Source of the DNA: Bettongia penicillata ogilbyi
Lineage: Eukaryota > Chordata > Mammalia > Diprotodontia > Potoroidae
Assembly: GCA_023548195.1 (NCBI GenBank)
Contig: JAJHZJ010000335.1
Location: forward strand, 2,721,020 to 2,785,019
Direction of reading: 5' to 3'
Length of the DNA: 64,000 bases
Position numbers and translations under genes: made by a program. The notes beneath the pieces were generated by a model. The model was given only the letters and a program-made list of their open reading frames with translations, made no database searches and had not been told where the DNA came from. This document shows positions 1 to 12,847 of the stretch, in pieces; the stretch's first letter is position 1; every line of letters begins with the position of its first letter.

Positions 1-559
1 ATGAGAGTTTGAACAAAGGAAAGAAATCTCAAATAAAATGATCAATGATATTGGGACCACAGAAAGGTAGCCAGATGATGAATAGAATCAGGATTATGGC
101 ATGAACAAAGCCTTCCATCCAGGCCAATCCCACCAAAAGAATACATACTGATCTACTCATGATGGTCAGGTAATGAAGGGGCTTACAGATGGCCACATAT
201 CTGTCATAGGCCATCACCGTTAGCAGGATGACCTCAGCCCCAGCAAAGAAGTGTTCAGCAAAAAGCTGGGTCATGCATGTATTGGAAGATAGTGTTTTCC
301 TCTCAGAGAGTAAATCAACTATCATTTTTGGGCCCATGGAAGAGGAATAACAACAATCTAGGATGGACAAATAGCAAAGAAAAATGTACATAGGGGAGCT
401 AAGGCTTTGACTGGTTGCAATGGTTATGACGATTAGCACGTTTCCTACAAAGGTCAATGAGTAAATGAGTAAAAATACCACAAAAAATATTTTCTGCATC
501 TCTGGATTCTCTGTGAGACCCAAAAGAATGAATTCAGTTACGTTGTTTTTACACTCCAT
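1..559 (-). pseudogene. Olfactory receptor (OR4C-like) pseudogene, cut by window edge
   Basis: This is a class II odorant receptor, a seven-helix plasma-membrane GPCR. The ATG at 559 opens [10 protein letters not shown], with an N-glycosylation sequon. It is followed by the TM1 GN motif (FVGNVLIV), PMYIFL in TM2, [15 protein letters not shown] at the end of TM3, and [12 protein letters not shown] in extracellular loop 2. At codon 177 (29-31) the frame meets TGA where the intact paralogue at 48048-49001 has TGT, a conserved loop Cys. The frame then continues with receptor-like residues (DFFPLFKLS) to the window edge, so a single TGT-to-TGA change explains the break. The last three or so helices lie outside the window. 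The family call is firm. Pseudogene status rests on this one base, and a sequencing error or segregating allele is possible. The translation could also begin six bases upstream at GTG, but the ATG matches the family start. Confidence 0.9.
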
Positions 560-2729
560 GTTCACATTTTTTTTATGATGGTCACATAGTTGAAATTTGG
601 TTCACCTGAAAAGAGAAAAATAATTATAATAAGATATACCTGGATTTCCATAGCTAGGCAATACAGAATCACAATCACAGGGTTTATTCAAATGAAGATG
701 TCATTAAGTAGCCATTAAGTAAAAATTATACCTCAAAAAAGACTCCCTTCTACAGTAGTCCTAAACATGGTCGTTTAATTTTTCATGTTGTTTAATTATC
801 TTATGAATGAGAATCTGTTTCCTCATGAAGTATCATATTCCAAATGGAGATTATGTAAACTTTTTTTCTGTTTGTCTACCTTTGTTTCTAGAAGATAGGT
901 CATTTTCATTTTCGAATAGAAAACATAAGTAAGAAAGAAAATAATTTCTCTTGGAATTCCATTTCTAGATAAGTGATCAGTGGAATAATATTACTTGAAA
1001 GTTGTGAGTTTTCAAAGCTCCAATTTCAGATGAGTACTCACCTCTAGTTTTATAACAAGTAATGTAAAAAACACAGCTTTTAAATTGTAAGGGCACAGAA
1101 CCATCATTGAGTCCAATTCCCTCAACTTACAGAAGAGAAAACTGACAGTTTAAGAAATGGCATGACTTCAAAGGCCACAGGGATATTGATACGAGGTCAA
1201 AATTTGTTCTATCTCCAAATCCAGCATATATTACACTGTACCATTTCTGTCTCTCATGATTCATTTAAAAACCAATTGCATATCCATTTTATTTTTCAAC
1301 TCATCTTAAAAATCACTGATATATTTTAATTTATGTCACTTTCGTGTTAGAATATATATAGTTCCTATACACCCAGTGAGTGACACATTGCAAAAACAAT
1401 AAATGGAATAGTGAAAACCATAAAAAAGAACTATCGAATATACTGAGTCTGAAAGTGTATTCAATGTTCCTCACCCATAGTTCTCCTATGCAAAAACGTA
1501 ACAGAGATCAATTTTATCTTTGGAGACAAACTTAGTGGCTATAATTTTACAGCATATATTTTTGTCTTTTATATTTCCGAGTTTCAAACTTATATATCCA
1601 ATATCAAGGCCAACAAATTACAAAGCAACATATGTTATCATTATCATTATCATCATCAAAATCATCATCTCTCTCTTTCTAGCTCTCTGTTTCTGTCTCT
1701 CTCCATCTAACTCTGTCTCTTCTTCTTACACACAGAAACATATAATCGAAAATATAAATATAAAATAATCATAAAGGTGTTATAATGCAATGAATAATAA
1801 AAAACACTTATAATCTGAGAGAAATTGGTGCCTTCTCATCACACTGTAAGCATTAGAAAAATAAATTTATCTTCCCAAGTAAACTGATGACTGGGTAAAT
1901 TATTTTAATATAATTTTTAAATCAATGTTAATTGTAATCAAGAAAAATCAGTTCCAATTCTCCCTAGTGATCTATGGTCTCCAAACTAAGCTTTATTAAT
2001 ACCTCAAATAGTCTATGATTTCATGATTGTTATTTAGGTATTCCCTAGTCTGGAAAGTTGACGAGTTTTTCACGGTAAAGTAGAAATATCTATAAGTTAT
2101 TGACTAAAATATTTCCTCACGCAGTGACCAACTTTCTGATGAAAATTTCCTGAAAACCAGCCTTTACTACTCAGCAATACTTTGCTAAGCATTTTAAGCA
2201 CTTATGATGCAAAATAATGCTAGACTGTTTAACTTTTGGCAAAACTTCAAGAAGGCTGATTATACCTCAATATCAATGCAAAAAGAAGAGGAAACTTGAG
2301 TAGAAAAAGTTGTGAATATAGATTTTTCATATAGAACTGGATAAGGAGATATTTACAGTAAATATCCTTGTAGATAGCAGCTGTCAACAAATAATTCAAT
2401 GAGGAATTCTGTTCAATATATTTGAAGAACATATCTAGTTAAATGCTAGGTCCAGTAGAGGATTGGAATTAGGAATGTCCCAGAAACAGTCAATTAGCTT
2501 GAAAATAACAAACTGGTTCTAACTAGTCACCATTGGCTTTATCCAAATGAAACAACCCTGTGACTGATTAATCTTTTAGTAATTCACACTAGAAATTTTA
2601 AGTTCAGAGAAAGATCAAAATCAATTCAATTTCATTGAATTGACTTTGATAAGGTTAGATTCAAGTACAGATGTGGAAAAACCTGTATTAATTACTCTGC
2701 TTACTGAAAATAGCAGCAAAAACTACATC
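560..2729. other. AT-rich intergenic DNA, mostly unassigned
   Basis: No coding frame with family resemblance is visible. It contains a weak MIR-like stretch (about 1085-1250) and a TCT-rich low-complexity tract near 1665-1730. The short open frames here are AT-rich and look random. Confidence 0.5.
1085..1250 (+). repeat. Degraded MIR/CORE-SINE-like fragment
   Basis: The order of words is that of the MIR core: a lacking-fat 'lines, acagaagagaaaactga, a short gap, then cacagg'-type run equivalent to the usual dinucleotide-poor 'acagatgaggaaactga ... gacttgccca' track. Similarity is weak and diverged. Confidence 0.35.
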
Positions 2730-2985
2730 ACCATCATCACTAGTTATCATTTACATAAAGATTTAAGGTTTATAAATAGCATAGGTATATTATCTCCTTT
2801 GATTCTGACAATAATCCTGAGAGTTAGGTGCTAATATTATCCCTATTTTATAAATGGAAAAAATGTGGCATATAGTATCTAAGTTAGTGAATCAGGACCA
2901 TATAGATAGAAAGTAATTGAATCTATATTTGAATTCAGCTCTTCAAGATACCAGCCTAATCTTCTATCCACTGTACCCATTATCA
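2730..2985 (+). repeat. MIR-family SINE relic
   Basis: The read contains the typical order of a MIR3/CORE element: an ATTATCTCCTTTGATTCTGA-like block, then AATCCTGAGAGTTAGGTG, a TATTATCCCTATTTTATAAA segment, then the gaatt/ttctatccactgtaccc 3' part. It is old and diverged. Confidence 0.55.
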
Positions 2986-3789
2986 TCCTGTAGACTTACA
3001 GAACCATTCATTCAGATAGTATCAATAACTTCAAAAAGAAATTACTAGCTATATTAATATAGAAGAATAAAATAAGAGAAACCATGAAACACCATATGTC
3101 TGAGATACCTTCTTTTCCCATCACTCCAATTATCCTTGTCTTAAGACTGGGAACTTCTCTAAGACCACATATAATAAATCATTGATAAAATGGCTACATT
3201 AGAAAATAACAGTTACCAAACTAGAGGATCCACATGATTTGATACCAGAGAATACAGGCTGTACTTTTAAAGCAGGAAACATCAGGGTAATTGGTACTTT
3301 CAATTTAAAGGGTCATAGTTTCCTAGATTTAAAATCTCCCGCATGCAACATTTCCAAATCTTTTCTTCAGAATATCAGCACTCAGGTTGGAAATATTCCT
3401 TTACTCCTAGGACTTTTTCTCTCCTTTCTCTTCTTTCTTCCTCTGCACGTGAGATCAGAGTTAAGAAACAGAGAAACTTCTGCTATTATTGATAGACACA
3501 CACTTCCTCCATAGATGAAAATTCTTTTTGTGAAACTACCCAGTCACTCTTTTACATATTCCTCCTTCACATGCAGATATATTTAACGTGCTCTTTGCAT
3601 AATAGAAGGACTTGTTGATGCAGTGATCATGGAAGACCTCAGAGAGTACGTAATTGCTCTTGTTGAGAATTTTGCCAAAGTTGTAGCAAAATTATTTCAT
3701 CCTCTTGCAAATACTGATATTCAAAAAGAATAGATCTTATGCTTTACCTCTAATCAAGAAGGTACTTTACCTTAAGGTAAAGTATAAAT

Positions 3790-4320
3790 TTCTCTGACAT
3801 GTAAATCCTTTCATAATTTGACTATCCAGACTGATAGAACATTTCTCTGCTTCACACACTGTCAAACTAGAAATCCTTTAGACATATAGAAGATACTACA
3901 TCCAAAAGTAGACTCATCTTTCCACTCTAAACTCTTCCTTCTTCTGAACTCTCCTACTAGCATTGAGTAGGAGTCATCCTCCCTATCACTCAGATTCATA
4001 ATGCATGTATTATAATTGATTCCTCACTCTCTCACCCCTTATATGCAACCTCTTATGAAGGTTTGCTTTGATTACCTGATATCTATATCTATGCCTGAGG
4101 CCTTCATTCCCTCATGCCTAGACTATTATCATAGTTTGCTGGTTGATACCCTTGCCATAAATGTCTCCTGACTACAGTCCATCCCTCATTCACCTGACAA
4201 ATTGATGTTCCTACAATACAGGTCTACCCAAGTCATCCCTACCCTTGATCAGTAAACTTCAATAGGTTCCTACTATTTCTAGAATTTAATATAATATACT
4301 AAATTTGATTTTCAATGGAG
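3790..4320 (+). repeat. L2-like LINE 3' fragment
   Basis: Word order resembles an L2 3' end: a CCTTTCATAATTTGACTATC block, then GAGGCCTTCATTCCCTCATG, a CTACAGTCCATCC stretch, and AACTTCAATAGGTTCCTACT before the end. It is heavily diverged and has no open reading frame. Confidence 0.4.
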
Positions 4321-5130
4321 CTATGAACTCTAAGAGAGTAACCTTAAGTGGGCTATTAGTCTAGGCATTGAGTAAAAGTTGTATTATAGCATGGAGATGT
4401 TAGATTTAATGCCACCTAAAGAGAATCAGTTGGCCAACTCTGGTGGGAACATAGAGGGTTTAACATATTTGGCCTAAAAATTTCAAATGAATAAAATAGA
4501 TGAATAATTAATGAATGATAAATCATTTAACAAGCATTTATTATATTTCAGAAGTCAAAAATGAATGCTAGAAGCATAAATATGAAGAGCAATGCAATCC
4601 TTGTCCTCAAATAGCTTTTGTTCTACAAGGGGAAGACAGTATAATGGGGAGAGCTATGGCCAGGCAGAAAGGTTTTGGGCTGAAGTGTCACAAAGATGGT
4701 CACTAGAGTCATAGGGCAACTGATTGTAATGACATTGGCAGCAAAGTTAGTGCTATTGAGATTTCTGATCTCAGATCTAGCAGGAGAAATGATCTAGGAA
4801 TAGGGCAGAAAGGAAGTTTACACACATGGAATATGGCAAGTATAGCTTGATAGGAGTGTGATTGGTGTGGGTTAGAGTAAACGTGACTAGATAACTGTTA
4901 ATAGGGGAAAATGTGGGAGTTTTGGTAAACTATGACGTCAAGATGAGTCAGAAGAATGATGTGCAAATAAAACAAGTAAATTTGTTCATGTAACACACAC
5001 AGAAGGACTTATATAATACACAATACAATACAAACATAGGTATGTGTACATGCATGGGCACATATATACTAGAACTGAACAACAAGAAAGAAGAGTCCAT
5101 TATTCCATAGCATTTATGAACTGATCAACC

Positions 5131-5169
5131 AATATAGATAGATACATAGATAGATAGATAGATAGATAT
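5131..5169. repeat. (GATA)n microsatellite
   Basis: About eight GATA units with one interruption (gatacata) are visible directly. Confidence 0.85.
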
Positions 5170-6539
5170 TGAAGTATAGACACAGAGAGAGATAAAAAAT
5201 TATAAAAAGGAGATTTTGAACCAGGACTTTAGATTAGTAATAAGTTAGAACCAGATTGAATAAAATAATAGAACTAAGTGAATATCATCTGGTAATTTGC
5301 ACAATGCTTTTAGCTCTCCTAAGGATTTTGTTGACCAAGTAAAGCATTTCATTAATATTAATCGTGTAATTGTCAAGGAATCTGGATGTTATAACAACAT
5401 CACATGAAAAGAATCAAGAAAAAATAGGCCAAATAAAAATGGAAAGATCCAAGGTGGGTAATGCATGTTGCAAATAGGAATTACATGTGATAAGTGAATA
5501 AATGGAAAAAAAGAAGCAAGGGCATGGGTTACAAGAAAAAAAAAAGAGGCTGAACGTGCATGAAACAAGGACAATGGGTATTATTTCCAATTATCACAGG
5601 GATAAAAATCAACATATTGAAAAATGAGAGTAAAATCTCCATCACGTTGAATGGATCATGTATGAATCATTTATAAAAAGGATTAGGGAAATAATAACAT
5701 AAGATAGTATTTTAATTGCAAAAATTTTTCTTTGAAGACAATTTAATAAAATAAGAAAATTTTGTTATTATTTTGTAATGATAATTTAAAAAATAAATTT
5801 AACTTATTAAAGTTTAGATCACATAGATTTTGTGCATCCATATCATTTAACATATTTTCGACACAAGCCTATATCTATACATATCATGTTTTCCCAAAAA
5901 AGATATTCATTATTCAAAATGTAATATCCATCCATGCAGATGTTATATAAATTATGGCACTTAATTTTAAGCTGTTATAGAATAATATAGCCCACCAATA
6001 TATATGAAGCTAGTAGAGCTGTATGTACAACTTGCAGCAGAAATATTTTCCTGTATTTTGTAGACTGAATACATATTTATGGATGATTATTCACTATAGC
6101 TATCTTCTATTGTCTCTTATTTCTCTATCTATTCTTTCACACAAAGCATGCTAGTCCTCCAGAAAGAGGTTATATTCATAATACATCATTTTGATTGAAT
6201 ACATCCTACTTGAACAATATTGCAGTCTACCCTTGGTTCAACAGAGCCATTTTACCTTGAGCACAGCCCCTATTCAAACTGAATGAACAATTTTCTGGAA
6301 AAGCATGATGTGCTTAAAAAAATCATTTCAGTAAAACGATCTTGAGGGAAGGTGCCAGATAAGAGAAATTATATAAGCGATAAGAAAGTGATTTCCTTCT
6401 ATATCTTTTCAGAAACCAGTTTCTTTGACCTCAAGAAAACATCTAAGAATTAAATAGACTTCCATTATTTCTCTACGTGACTACTTGATTCGTGTTATCA
6501 CTGCTACACCATTAAGTGAGTGATATGCAAATATTAGCT

Positions 6540-7110
6540 AATGTTATGCTCTTGTGACTCCTAGCACCACCAACACCACCACCATCTAATCAGGTCCTAG
6601 ATCTGTTTATACATTGTTGAGACAGGAGAGAAAAAGAACAAAAGATAACATCTCTAGCTCTTGGGGTATCTAGATTTGGTAATCAAAGAAGATCATGGAA
6701 GGGCATTATGGACACACTGCAGCACCCCACAGAAACCTTTAAAAAAAAAAAAAACAGTATTCATGTAATACCCATTTAGAACTCTTTTGGTGTCTGGAAA
6801 TATGCGACAGAAACTGCCAAATACACAGAGTACAAACTGAAGTCTCACAATTCTTGGAGGAAGTGCCTAATGGTATGAAATCAAGTGAATTGTTGAGCCC
6901 AATCATTCAGATATAACTTTGATCGATAAAACATCAAACATCTAATAAATATTTACACTTCAAATACTCATGATGTTCAAGCAAAATTGAACAGTTTTCC
7001 AATATAAAAATGAGGACAATAGGATCAAAACTTTGTGGAAATAGTACAGTTTATAACTTTGTTGCTGTTCTCACTGCTTGGAGTTGTACTGAAAATGATT
7101 TCATTGAGAT
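6540..7110. repeat. Duplicated OR-flank segment, copy 1
   Basis: This aligns by eye with 46290-46800. Shared landmarks in the same order are a CACCACCA-rich run, TCTAGCTCTTGGGGTAT versus TCCAGCTCTTGTGGTAT, GAAGATCATG then GGCATTATGGA versus GAAAATCATG then AGCATTATGGA, and AACTTTGTGGAAATAG followed by a CTCACTG block ending in TTCATTGAG. Both copies lie on the 3' side of a minus-strand olfactory receptor, so they belong to the duplication unit of the array. Confidence 0.7.
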
Positions 7111-8367
7111 TTTATTATTTCTCTGGCTCCATCATTTATACTTGCCAGCTCCATTAAAAGAAAGGTTTTACAAGTAACAGCGATATATTGGTTGGTGTTG
7201 TCACATTATATAATCTTTCCTTTAAAGAATCACTTCTCAATGTAGTGATTACAAGGCTACCCAAGATGGGTCCCTGCATTACAACACCACACTTAATTTC
7301 AAGAAGCTTTCAGCTCTTTCCAAAGAAGTAAGTATACTGAAATAAGTATGTGCAAGTGTGTGGTTATACAACCATTCACACAAACATACACACAATTTAA
7401 GAGATTTAGATTAAAAAATATTTGAGGCTGTCAAAAAATAATAATTCAGAGATTCTGAAGTCAATTCTCAGAGAGGAAGTCCTGCAATGTCCTTAATCTG
7501 GAATTCACAGACCTTGTAATGAGATTTGTGGATAGATATCTAAGGGAATAAGATCTTGGAAAGGAAAAAAAAATCTATTTTCACAAATGTCAAAGTCTAA
7601 TTATTTCCTTAAATTTTGTATGTATGCATTAAATATTACTCAGAGAAGGGGATGATAAATATCACCAGACTGCCAAATGGGGTTTATGATGGATAATGTT
7701 TTATGAACCTTGGGTTAACACATTAGGAATATTGTATCCTCCCAGATTATTTTCAATATCTTGGAGTTACACTTGTCATTTTGACATCCATATTATTCTA
7801 GAATTCTAGGACAACTAAACAGGAAATAAAATTACGTCTATCTCCAACACCCAGGAGTTCGACCAACATCATCCAATATAAATGTAAAATTAATTCTTTG
7901 TATGTACGTGTGACTGATATTTGAAAATATATTGCAAGGCAAAATGAAAAGAAAAAAGATTGTGACTACCATTGCAGGGCTTGTTATTTAGTAAAATTTA
8001 TGATATAATTCCACAGATTTGGGAAGCAAACACAACTGAATAGGTACTTGATTTAAATAATAATAATTTATATTTACATAGTGTAAGGTTGTCAAAACAA
8101 ATAACCATAATAATCAATTGTGTTCCAAGTAGTACTTGTTTCTATTTGTCGCTATTTGCAATCAGAAAACAAGAATTGAATTTCTCATATAAAATGATGG
8201 TAAAAGTTTACAAACCATATGTATTAATTTTGATAAAAAGTCTCAGATCTCAAGTACAGTTGAATGCTTTTCTAAAAAATACATGAAACCCTCCAAGAAT
8301 ATTAATAAAAAATTTGCACAGTTCTTGATGCTAAGAATGATTTATAATCTGAAGTTACTTTTCTACA
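7111..8367. other. Intergenic DNA, nothing recognised
   Basis: This AT-rich stretch leads to the 3' end of the OR pseudogene at 8368. No repeat family or reading frame can be assigned. Confidence 0.45.
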
Positions 8368-9262
8368 TCACAATTTACTCACGACGTTTTTTCCTTCTTC
8401 ATTTCTTACTGTGTAGATAAGTGGGTTTAACATAGAAGTGACAAGAGCATAAAATATAGTCAGAGTTTTATCCATGGAGAATGTAGTTACTGGTGACAGA
8501 TACATGAATATACAGGAGACAAAGAAGAAAATCACTACAGTAATGTGGGACTTACATGTAGAGAGAGCCTCGTATCTCCCTGAAGAGCTTTAATTTTTAG
8601 GGAACACAGGAGAGTCACATAGTAGAACACCAAAACAACAGAACTAATCATTGAAATTAATCTTGCATTGGCAACAAATAACAGACCAATAAGAGAGGTA
8701 TCTATGCAGGCAAGTTGAATTAAGGGAAAAATATCACACATAAAGTGATCAATAACATTGGATCCACAGAAAGGAAGCCAGACTGCTGTGAATATCTGTC
8801 CTATTGAATGTAGGAAGTCTACTGTCCAAGCCAATCCAATGAGGCAACAGCAAAGGTGGTGAGTCATTATCGTCATGTAGTGCAGAGGTCTGTAGATGGT
8901 CACATACTTGTCAAAGGCCATTACTATGAGGAAGAAAATCTCAGAAGGCCCAAGAAAATGTTGTAGAAAAATATGGGTCATGCATACATTGAATGAAATT
9001 GTTTTCTTCTCATGGAGCAAATCCACAAGAATTTTAGGGACCATTGATGATGGATGGAAAGCATCTATCAGAGACAAAAATGCTAGAAAGAAGTACACTC
9101 GCAAGACCAGAGTGTGACTGGAGGAAATAGTGATAACAATGAGCATATTACTTATGACAGTGGTAATATAAGTGATTAAAATATAGTAAATATGACTTTC
9201 TGCATCTCAGGATTCTCTATAAGACCCAATAGAACAAATTCAGTCACATTCCTATTTTCCAT
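8368..9262 (-). pseudogene. Olfactory receptor (OR4C-like) pseudogene with two frameshifts
   Basis: It starts at ATG 9262 (MENRNVTEFVLLGL) and ends at TGA 8368-8370. One base is missing from a T-run in TM1, near 9180, so the frame stops after VIFTIF. The second frame runs through SNMLIVITIS, SSMVPKILVDLL, VWLPFCGSNVIDHF and CDIFPLIQLAC. A second shift of the same sense lies near 8560-8570, after LKIKALQGDT. The last frame carries a TCKSHITVV-like stretch, an MDKTLTIFYALVTSMLNPL block and LIYTVRN. The TM3 motif is altered to MAFDKYVTIYRPL, so the DRY arginine is lysine and the usual Cys after VAI is Tyr. With both bases counted back the reading length is about 298 residues, slightly shorter than the intact paralogue. 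The locus is clearly a pseudogene. Confidence 0.93.
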
Positions 9263-9714
9263 GTGACCTTTACCAGTATGTCGAATTCCGCTGTAAATTC
9301 TAGTTATCTTAAGAACATATTGTTCTAAATGGAGGGACCTTCTGATGATTTCAAACATTCTGAATGTACTGATGGATTCCTTTTCACAATAAACCTATGA
9401 AACAGTCAAGATATGTATTATAATGTCTACTTCACATAAATGAATAAAATTTAATCCTCCAATAAGCACTTATTAAGAAACTTCATGCTAATTATTGGGG
9501 AGATAAAGTTGGATTAAATATTATCTGATATTGAAAGATTGTATTCCATAAGAGAAGGCAACATAGAAGTACACACAGGACAGTTAAATAATACAGATAA
9601 GCTAATTTTACTTAAAAAAACACTAACAGATGGTTATGCAAAAGATTGGAGATAGGAAATGAATGTTTTGCCAATTTCCAACAGTTATACTTTGACATGA
9701 CAAGGAGGTGGAGT

Positions 9715-9965
9715 GTGAGTATATACACACATTTATACACACACACATACTTGCCCACACATGTGTATACACATATATACGTATGTGTTTATGTATGTAT
9801 GCAGGTATGTATGCATGCATTTTGAGAGGCAATCAGGGTTAAATGACTTGCTCATGGTCACACAGTTAGTAAGTATTAAGTGTCTGAAGATGGATTTCAA
9901 CTCAGATCTTCCTGATTCTAGAGTTGGTGTTCTATCCACAGCACCACCTACCTCCCCAAAGAGGT
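9715..9965 (-). repeat. MIR/CORE-type marsupial SINE with microsatellite tail
   Basis: The minus strand reads a tRNA-like head (GTGGTGCTGTGGATAGAACA, then TAGAATCAGGAAGATCTGAG), the middle ACTAACTGTGTGACCATGAG and CAAGTCATTTAACCC, then a TATG/CACA simple-repeat tail at about 9715-9808. This is a tRNA-derived SINE of the MonSINE/Mar1 type, in minus orientation. The spurious frames over it are shadows. Confidence 0.75.
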
Positions 9966-10529
9966 TTGAATTTTTATCAATTTAAAGTATATAATTAATT
10001 TAAAGAAATTGGTTCTTACTTCTGGATATAATCTGTTCTATTTTACAATAGAAGTAAAAAAGAAAATATAATTCATTTTCTAAAAATAAGACCTATAAAT
10101 AGTCTTGCAAACATCATTATTTTGGAAGAAATGGACATAGCTGTGCTGAGATATGTTGCAGCAGATGTTCATGTGATCCTATCACTTCTAAGTAATTTTA
10201 AAATATATTATCTTTATCCTTCATTTCTATTTATAGACTTGGGATCTTTTAGATAAAAGAATTAAAAGATGACCTAAAAGTTTATTTGTACCCCAGTACT
10301 GTCAGCAGCTTGTGTTGAGATGAAGAAATAATACACATGCATATGAAGGAGTGCATTACTTATTCCTTATTATGAACTACAATCCTTATTCTTCCACAAA
10401 TCTACCAAAACAATGAATCTTTTTTAAAATTTGGGTATCAGTTGGTTGTCAAAATATGGGTATAGTTTACTTCAAGAACAAGCTTTTCTGTAGTAAATTG
10501 AGGGATCAACTATTATGGAAATAAATTTT
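9966..10529. other. Intergenic DNA, nothing recognised
   Basis: AT-rich sequence without an assignable frame or repeat, up to the L1 3' end that begins near 10530. Confidence 0.4.
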
Positions 10530-10776
10530 GAATTATACCTCAAAGTTACTAAACTGTTCAAATCTCTGTGTATTCAGCTATATGACTACTAGGCATATAC
10601 TTCTAATAGATCAAAGAAACATAGAAAATAATCATCTATACATAAACATTTGTGGTGACTCATTTTGCAGTTAAAAAAAGAAACTAATGGGGTTCCCTCC
10701 TACTGAGGAAGGCTAACCATTTATGGTGTGTGGATTTAATGGAATATTATATTGCAATAAGAAAGTATGGCATGGA
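10530..10776 (+). mobile_element. Old L1 3' end, left part (split by HAL1 insertion)
   Basis: Fragments of the end of L1 ORF2 are readable, such as ACTACTAGGCATATACTTCT and a GGAATATTATATTGCAATAA block (the usual 'one more amino acid past YNVMEYYCAI' region). The sequence continues after the insertion at 12848. The host copy is much more diverged than the HAL1 inserted into it. Confidence 0.6.
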
Positions 10777-11880
10777 TCAGACAGGGGCAGAGCCAAGATC
10801 CAGAGTAGAAAGGTGGACCCGTAGAAGCTCCCCCACATAGACCATAAACTACCTGTAAAAATTATTGCAAACAAATTCCTCAGGAGCAAAAGACACAAAA
10901 CGATAGAATGAAAGAGATTTCCAGCTCAAGAAAACCTGGAAGGCCAACAGGAAAGGTCTATTGCACCAAGCATGGAGTAAAGCACAGCCCAGTGTGAGCT
11001 GTGCAGTGCCGCACGTACAGTACCCAAAATAGGCTTCAGGGAGCCACCAGCAGTAGCAGTTCCCATATTGCTCAACACACAAACATCAAGGACAAAGCTT
11101 CAAAGGTTAGTGAAAAAGCCTTTTTATCTGGATTAGCAGGGGGTATGGTCTGGCCCCACTAGCAACCACTACAGCGGTGTCCATTTTTGGACCCCTCATC
11201 TAAATCCTCTTGGGTAACTGAGCAGCTGATCTGAATCTCAGGCCTGAGCCTGACCCTGGGATGAGGAGGGAAGCTGCCATTGGAGTTGGAGATAGTTATG
11301 GAGAGGGAATTCTACTCAAAGATTCTGGGCAGAAGAGTTTTTGACTGCTCCCAGACCAGTGCACAGATCAGGAGAGGAGTATACTCTACTCCTCTGATTG
11401 TTCCACTGTGGAGGAACTGAGAACTTGCAAGTCCTAGGGTACACCCTCCTCAGGACAAAGGACAAAATAGTCAAGAAGTTGGTAGGTAAAATGCTCGAAA
11501 AGTGGTGTGGGGAATAAAACTATAGAAGGTAACTTTCTAGGTGTACAGGCATTTTCTTCCATCCTTTCAATTGAAGAAGAACAAAGCATAATATCAGAGG
11601 GCATCAAGACTTCTGCCTCCAAAACATCCAAAATAAATATCCAATACTCTCAAGCCATGGAAGAGCTCAAAAAGGAGTTTGAAAATCAAATAAGAGAGGT
11701 GGAAGAAAAATTGGGAAGAGAAATGTGAGTGATTTAAGAAAATCATGAAAAGCGAATCAACAGCTTGCTAAAGGAGACCCAAAAAATGCTGAAGAAAATG
11801 ACACCTTTAAAAATAGACTAACTCAACTGACAAAAGAAGTACAAAAAGTCAATGAGAAGAACGTTTTAAAAAGCAGAATT

Positions 11881-11960
<80 letters not shown>

Positions 11961-11961
11961 C

Positions 11962-11994
<33 letters not shown>

Positions 11995-12847
11995 CAGAGA
12001 GAGACAGAGAGAGAGAGCACAGGTTGAGTTGAATGAGAAGGGATGATTTCTAAAAAATAAAATTAAGGAATGAGAGAGGAATATACTGGGAGATGTAAGA
12101 GAGAAATGGAGTGGGATAAATTATCTCTCATAGAAGAGGTAAGAAAAAGCTTTTTCAATGGAGGAGAAAGCGGGGGAGGTGAGAGAGAAAAAGTGAAGCT
12201 TACTCTCATCGCATTTGACTTGAGGAGGGAATAACATGCTCACTCAATTTGGAATGAAAATCTATCTTATACTACAGGAAAGTAGGATAGAAGGGGACAA
12301 GTGGGGTGGGGGAGATGGCAGAAGGTAGGGCAAATGGGAGGAGGAAGTAATTAGAAGGAAACACATATTGGGAGGAACAAAATTAAAAGACATAATAGAA
12401 TAAATAGGGGGATGGTATAGAATGGAGGGAAATATAGCTAGTCTTATTTAACATGACTTACAGAAGTTTTTTTGCAAAACTGCACATATATAGACTATAT
12501 TAAATTGCTCGCCTTCTTAGTGGGGCTGGCTGGGGAGAGAAGAAGAGAGAGAAGTTACAACTCAGAGTTTTAGAAAGGAATGTTGAGAATTGATTTTGCA
12601 TACAACTGGGAAATAACAAATACATATAATGGGGTATAGAAATATATCTTGCCCTAGAAGAAAAGAGAGAAGATGGGGAAAAGAGAAGGGAGGGTTTTCA
12701 CAGAAAAGGGGGCATATTAAGGGAAGGGGTAAGCAGAATACAAAGTGTTATGGAAAGGGGGTATGGGAGAGATGGGGGGACAATTTGGAAATCAAAATTT
12801 TGTGGAAATGAATGTTGAAAACTAAAAATAAATGAATAAACAGTTAA
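10777..12847 (+). mobile_element. HAL1-type (half-L1) element A
   Basis: The element begins GGGGCAGAGCCAAGATCCAG, the same 5' sequence as the fuller copy at 13306. It holds a GC-rich 5'UTR, ORF1 remnants (AMEELKKEFENQIREVEEKL near 11656-11715, followed by a stop), a TA/GA microsatellite, and then the HAL1-specific A/G-rich 3' region, ending GTTGAAAACTAAAAATAAAT. There is no ORF2. It is flanked by an imperfect direct repeat, AAGAAAGTATGGCATGG (10759-10775) and AAGAAATTATGGCATGA (12848-12864), consistent with a target-site duplication inside an older L1. Confidence 0.75.
11883..12018. repeat. (TA)n then (GA)n microsatellite inside HAL1-A
   Basis: A TA run (11883-11921) followed by GA/GACA units to about 12018. 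It lies exactly where the other HAL1 copies carry CA or CA-TA runs. Confidence 0.95.

Larger units (their letters stand above)
3010..6539. other. Intergenic DNA with L2-like relic and GATA microsatellite
   Basis: No gene was recognised. The only assignable pieces are an L2-like stretch near 3790-4320 and a GATA microsatellite near 5131-5169. The open frames of about 60-90 codons in this interval show no domain, signal or family motif. Confidence 0.5.

Noticed and set aside
9808..9965. Possible tRNA gene in the tRNA-like head
   Set aside because: It is the head of a SINE with mutated box A and B and no cloverleaf that I could close.
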